Source: Prolixibacteraceae bacterium (lineage in GTDB: Bacteria > Bacteroidota > Bacteroidia > Bacteroidales > Prolixibacteraceae). From it: 6,406 bases of DNA. Of the stretch, positions 5,508 through 6,406 are shown piece by piece. Every line of letters starts with the position of its first letter. Positions within the stretch are counted from its first letter, which is position 1. The notes beneath the pieces were generated by a model. It saw only the letters and a list, made by a program, of their open reading frames with translations, searched no databases and was not told where the DNA came from. Both the position numbers and the translations under genes were made by a program. The stretch lies in assembly GCA_007116765.1 (NCBI GenBank), contig SKHV01000173.1:1-6406 (forward strand), read 5' to 3'.

Positions 5508-6406
5508 ATGATATTTAAACACACATACGCAAATCCTGAATTACTGTACCTGTTGCTTGGACTAATTCCACTTATTGTATGGTATTTATTCTGGCAAAAG
5601 AAAATGAGTGCCAGTTTGCAGGTATCTACAATTCGAAGTCTCGAAAGTGCTCCAAAAACATGGAAACACTATCTCAGGCATTTGCTTTTCGTAATTCGGC
5701 TGGCCATTTTTGCCTTACTTATTATTGTGCTTGCCAGACCACAATCGAGCGAAAATTGGGAAAACCAAACCACCGAAGGTATTGATATAGTAATGTGCAT
5801 CGACGTATCGACCAGTATGCTGGCGCGCGACCTTAAACCCGACAGGCTCGAAGCTTCGAAAGATGTAGCCACACGCTTTATTGCCGGCAGGCCATACGAC
5901 CGTATTGGGCTGGTTATTTTTGCCGCCGAATCGTTTACCCAGTGCCCGCTTACTACCGACCATGCCGTGGTAACCAATTTACTGCGCCAAGTAAAAACCG
6001 GCGTGCTGATTGATGGGACTGCTATTGGCGACGGACTGGCCACATCGGTAAACCGCCTTCGAGAAAGCGATGCTGTAAGCCGTGTGGTAATTCTTTTATC
6101 CGACGGAGAAAACAACCGCGGAGAAATACCACCACTCACAGCCGCCGAAATTGCCCGCACTTTTGGTGTAAGGGTTTATACTGTTGCTGTAGGACAGGAA
6201 GGTACTGCTCCATTCCCGGTGCAAACTCCTCACGGAACCCGCATGCAACAAATGGAAGTAAGAATTGACGAACAAACACTCCAGTCAATTGCCGACATTA
6301 CAGGTGGTAAATACTTCAGGGCAACCGATAACGATGCACTTATAAAAATTTACGAAGAAATTGACCAGTTAGAACGCTCAAAAATTGAAATAAAAGAATT
6401 TAACCG
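5508..6406 (+). CDS. batA: BatA-type membrane-anchored VWA protein (3' end outside window)
   Basis: The frame is open from ATG 5508 to the right edge, giving 299 full codons and two further bases with no stop. Two membrane helices lie at about 11-29 and 57-77, joined by a basic loop (KK at 31-32, R43, K50, K53, R57) that should face the cytoplasm, so the VWA domain (about 91-290) is predicted to be periplasmic. The MIDAS metal site is complete: D99-x-S101-x-S103 in CIDVSTSM, T171 in IDGTAIGDGL and D199 in LLSDGENN. BatA proteins are usually about 330 residues and end in a further membrane helix, so only roughly the last 30-40 residues are missing. bat genes were named for aerotolerance in Bacteroides fragilis; the biochemical role is unresolved. 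It follows the BatD-like gene by 7 bp and is expected to be followed by batB. The symbol rests on family and position; BatB is the main alternative, but its place in the order favours BatA. Confidence 0.9.
   Translation, partial: MIFKHTYANPELLYLLLGLIPLIVWYLFWQKKMSASLQVSTIRSLESAPKTWKHYLRHLLFVIRLAIFALLIIVLARPQSSENWENQTTEGIDIVMCIDVSTSMLARDLKPDRLEASKDVATRFIAGRPYDRIGLVIFAAESFTQCPLTTDHAVVTNLLRQVKTGVLIDGTAIGDGLATSVNRLRESDAVSRVVILLSDGENNRGEIPPLTAAEIARTFGVRVYTVAVGQEGTAPFPVQTPHGTRMQQMEVRIDEQTLQSIADITGGKYFRATDNDALIKIYEEIDQLERSKIEIKEFN

Noticed and set aside
5669..6160. A 163-codon open frame on the minus strand inside batA
   Set aside because: It lies fully opposite a frame with two membrane helices and a complete VWA motif set. 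Its translation is low-complexity, rich in serine and arginine, with no recognisable domain.

Overview
The window looks like chromosomal DNA of a member of the Bacteroidota, plausibly an environmental Marinilabiliales or Prolixibacteraceae-type relative; the exact group is a guess. The reasons are a bat (Bacteroides aerotolerance)-type gene cluster, AT-rich gaps, A-rich translation starts without a convincing Shine-Dalgarno sequence, and a TAnnTTTG-type promoter box ahead of truA. Five complete genes and one gene cut by the right edge are supported.

Left part (1-2237): a non-coding leader (1-120) precedes serA (121-1299, +), a D-3-phosphoglycerate dehydrogenase with an ACT domain that makes the first committed step of serine synthesis. 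It converges on truA (1482-2237, -), the tRNA pseudouridine(38-40) synthase. The 182-bp gap between them is largely filled by a roughly 153-bp imperfect palindrome (1325-1477). It resembles a miniature inverted-repeat element and ends in a T-run next to the truA stop codon.

Middle (2238-2552): a 315-bp AT-rich divergent gap. It holds a good truA promoter candidate, weaker candidates for the rightward operon, and a perfect 7-1-7 palindrome (2496-2510) 42 bp before the moxR start.

Right part (2553-6406): a tight rightward operon of a MoxR AAA+ ATPase, a soluble DUF58 protein with a VWA-like MIDAS motif, a secreted or membrane-anchored BatD-like protein (its start overlaps the preceding stop by 4 bp), and batA, a membrane-anchored VWA protein with a complete MIDAS, open to the window edge. 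batA starts at 5508, 7 bp after the preceding stop. In related genomes this cluster usually continues with batB and further bat genes. The working model is that the MoxR ATPase acts with VWA-type partners on both sides of the inner membrane in protein maturation or envelope stress tolerance, but the substrates are unknown. Most of the window is ordinary core genome. The parts worth a second look are the palindromic repeat element, the operator-like palindrome, the heptad repeat before the DUF58 gene and the uncharacterised BatD-like protein.
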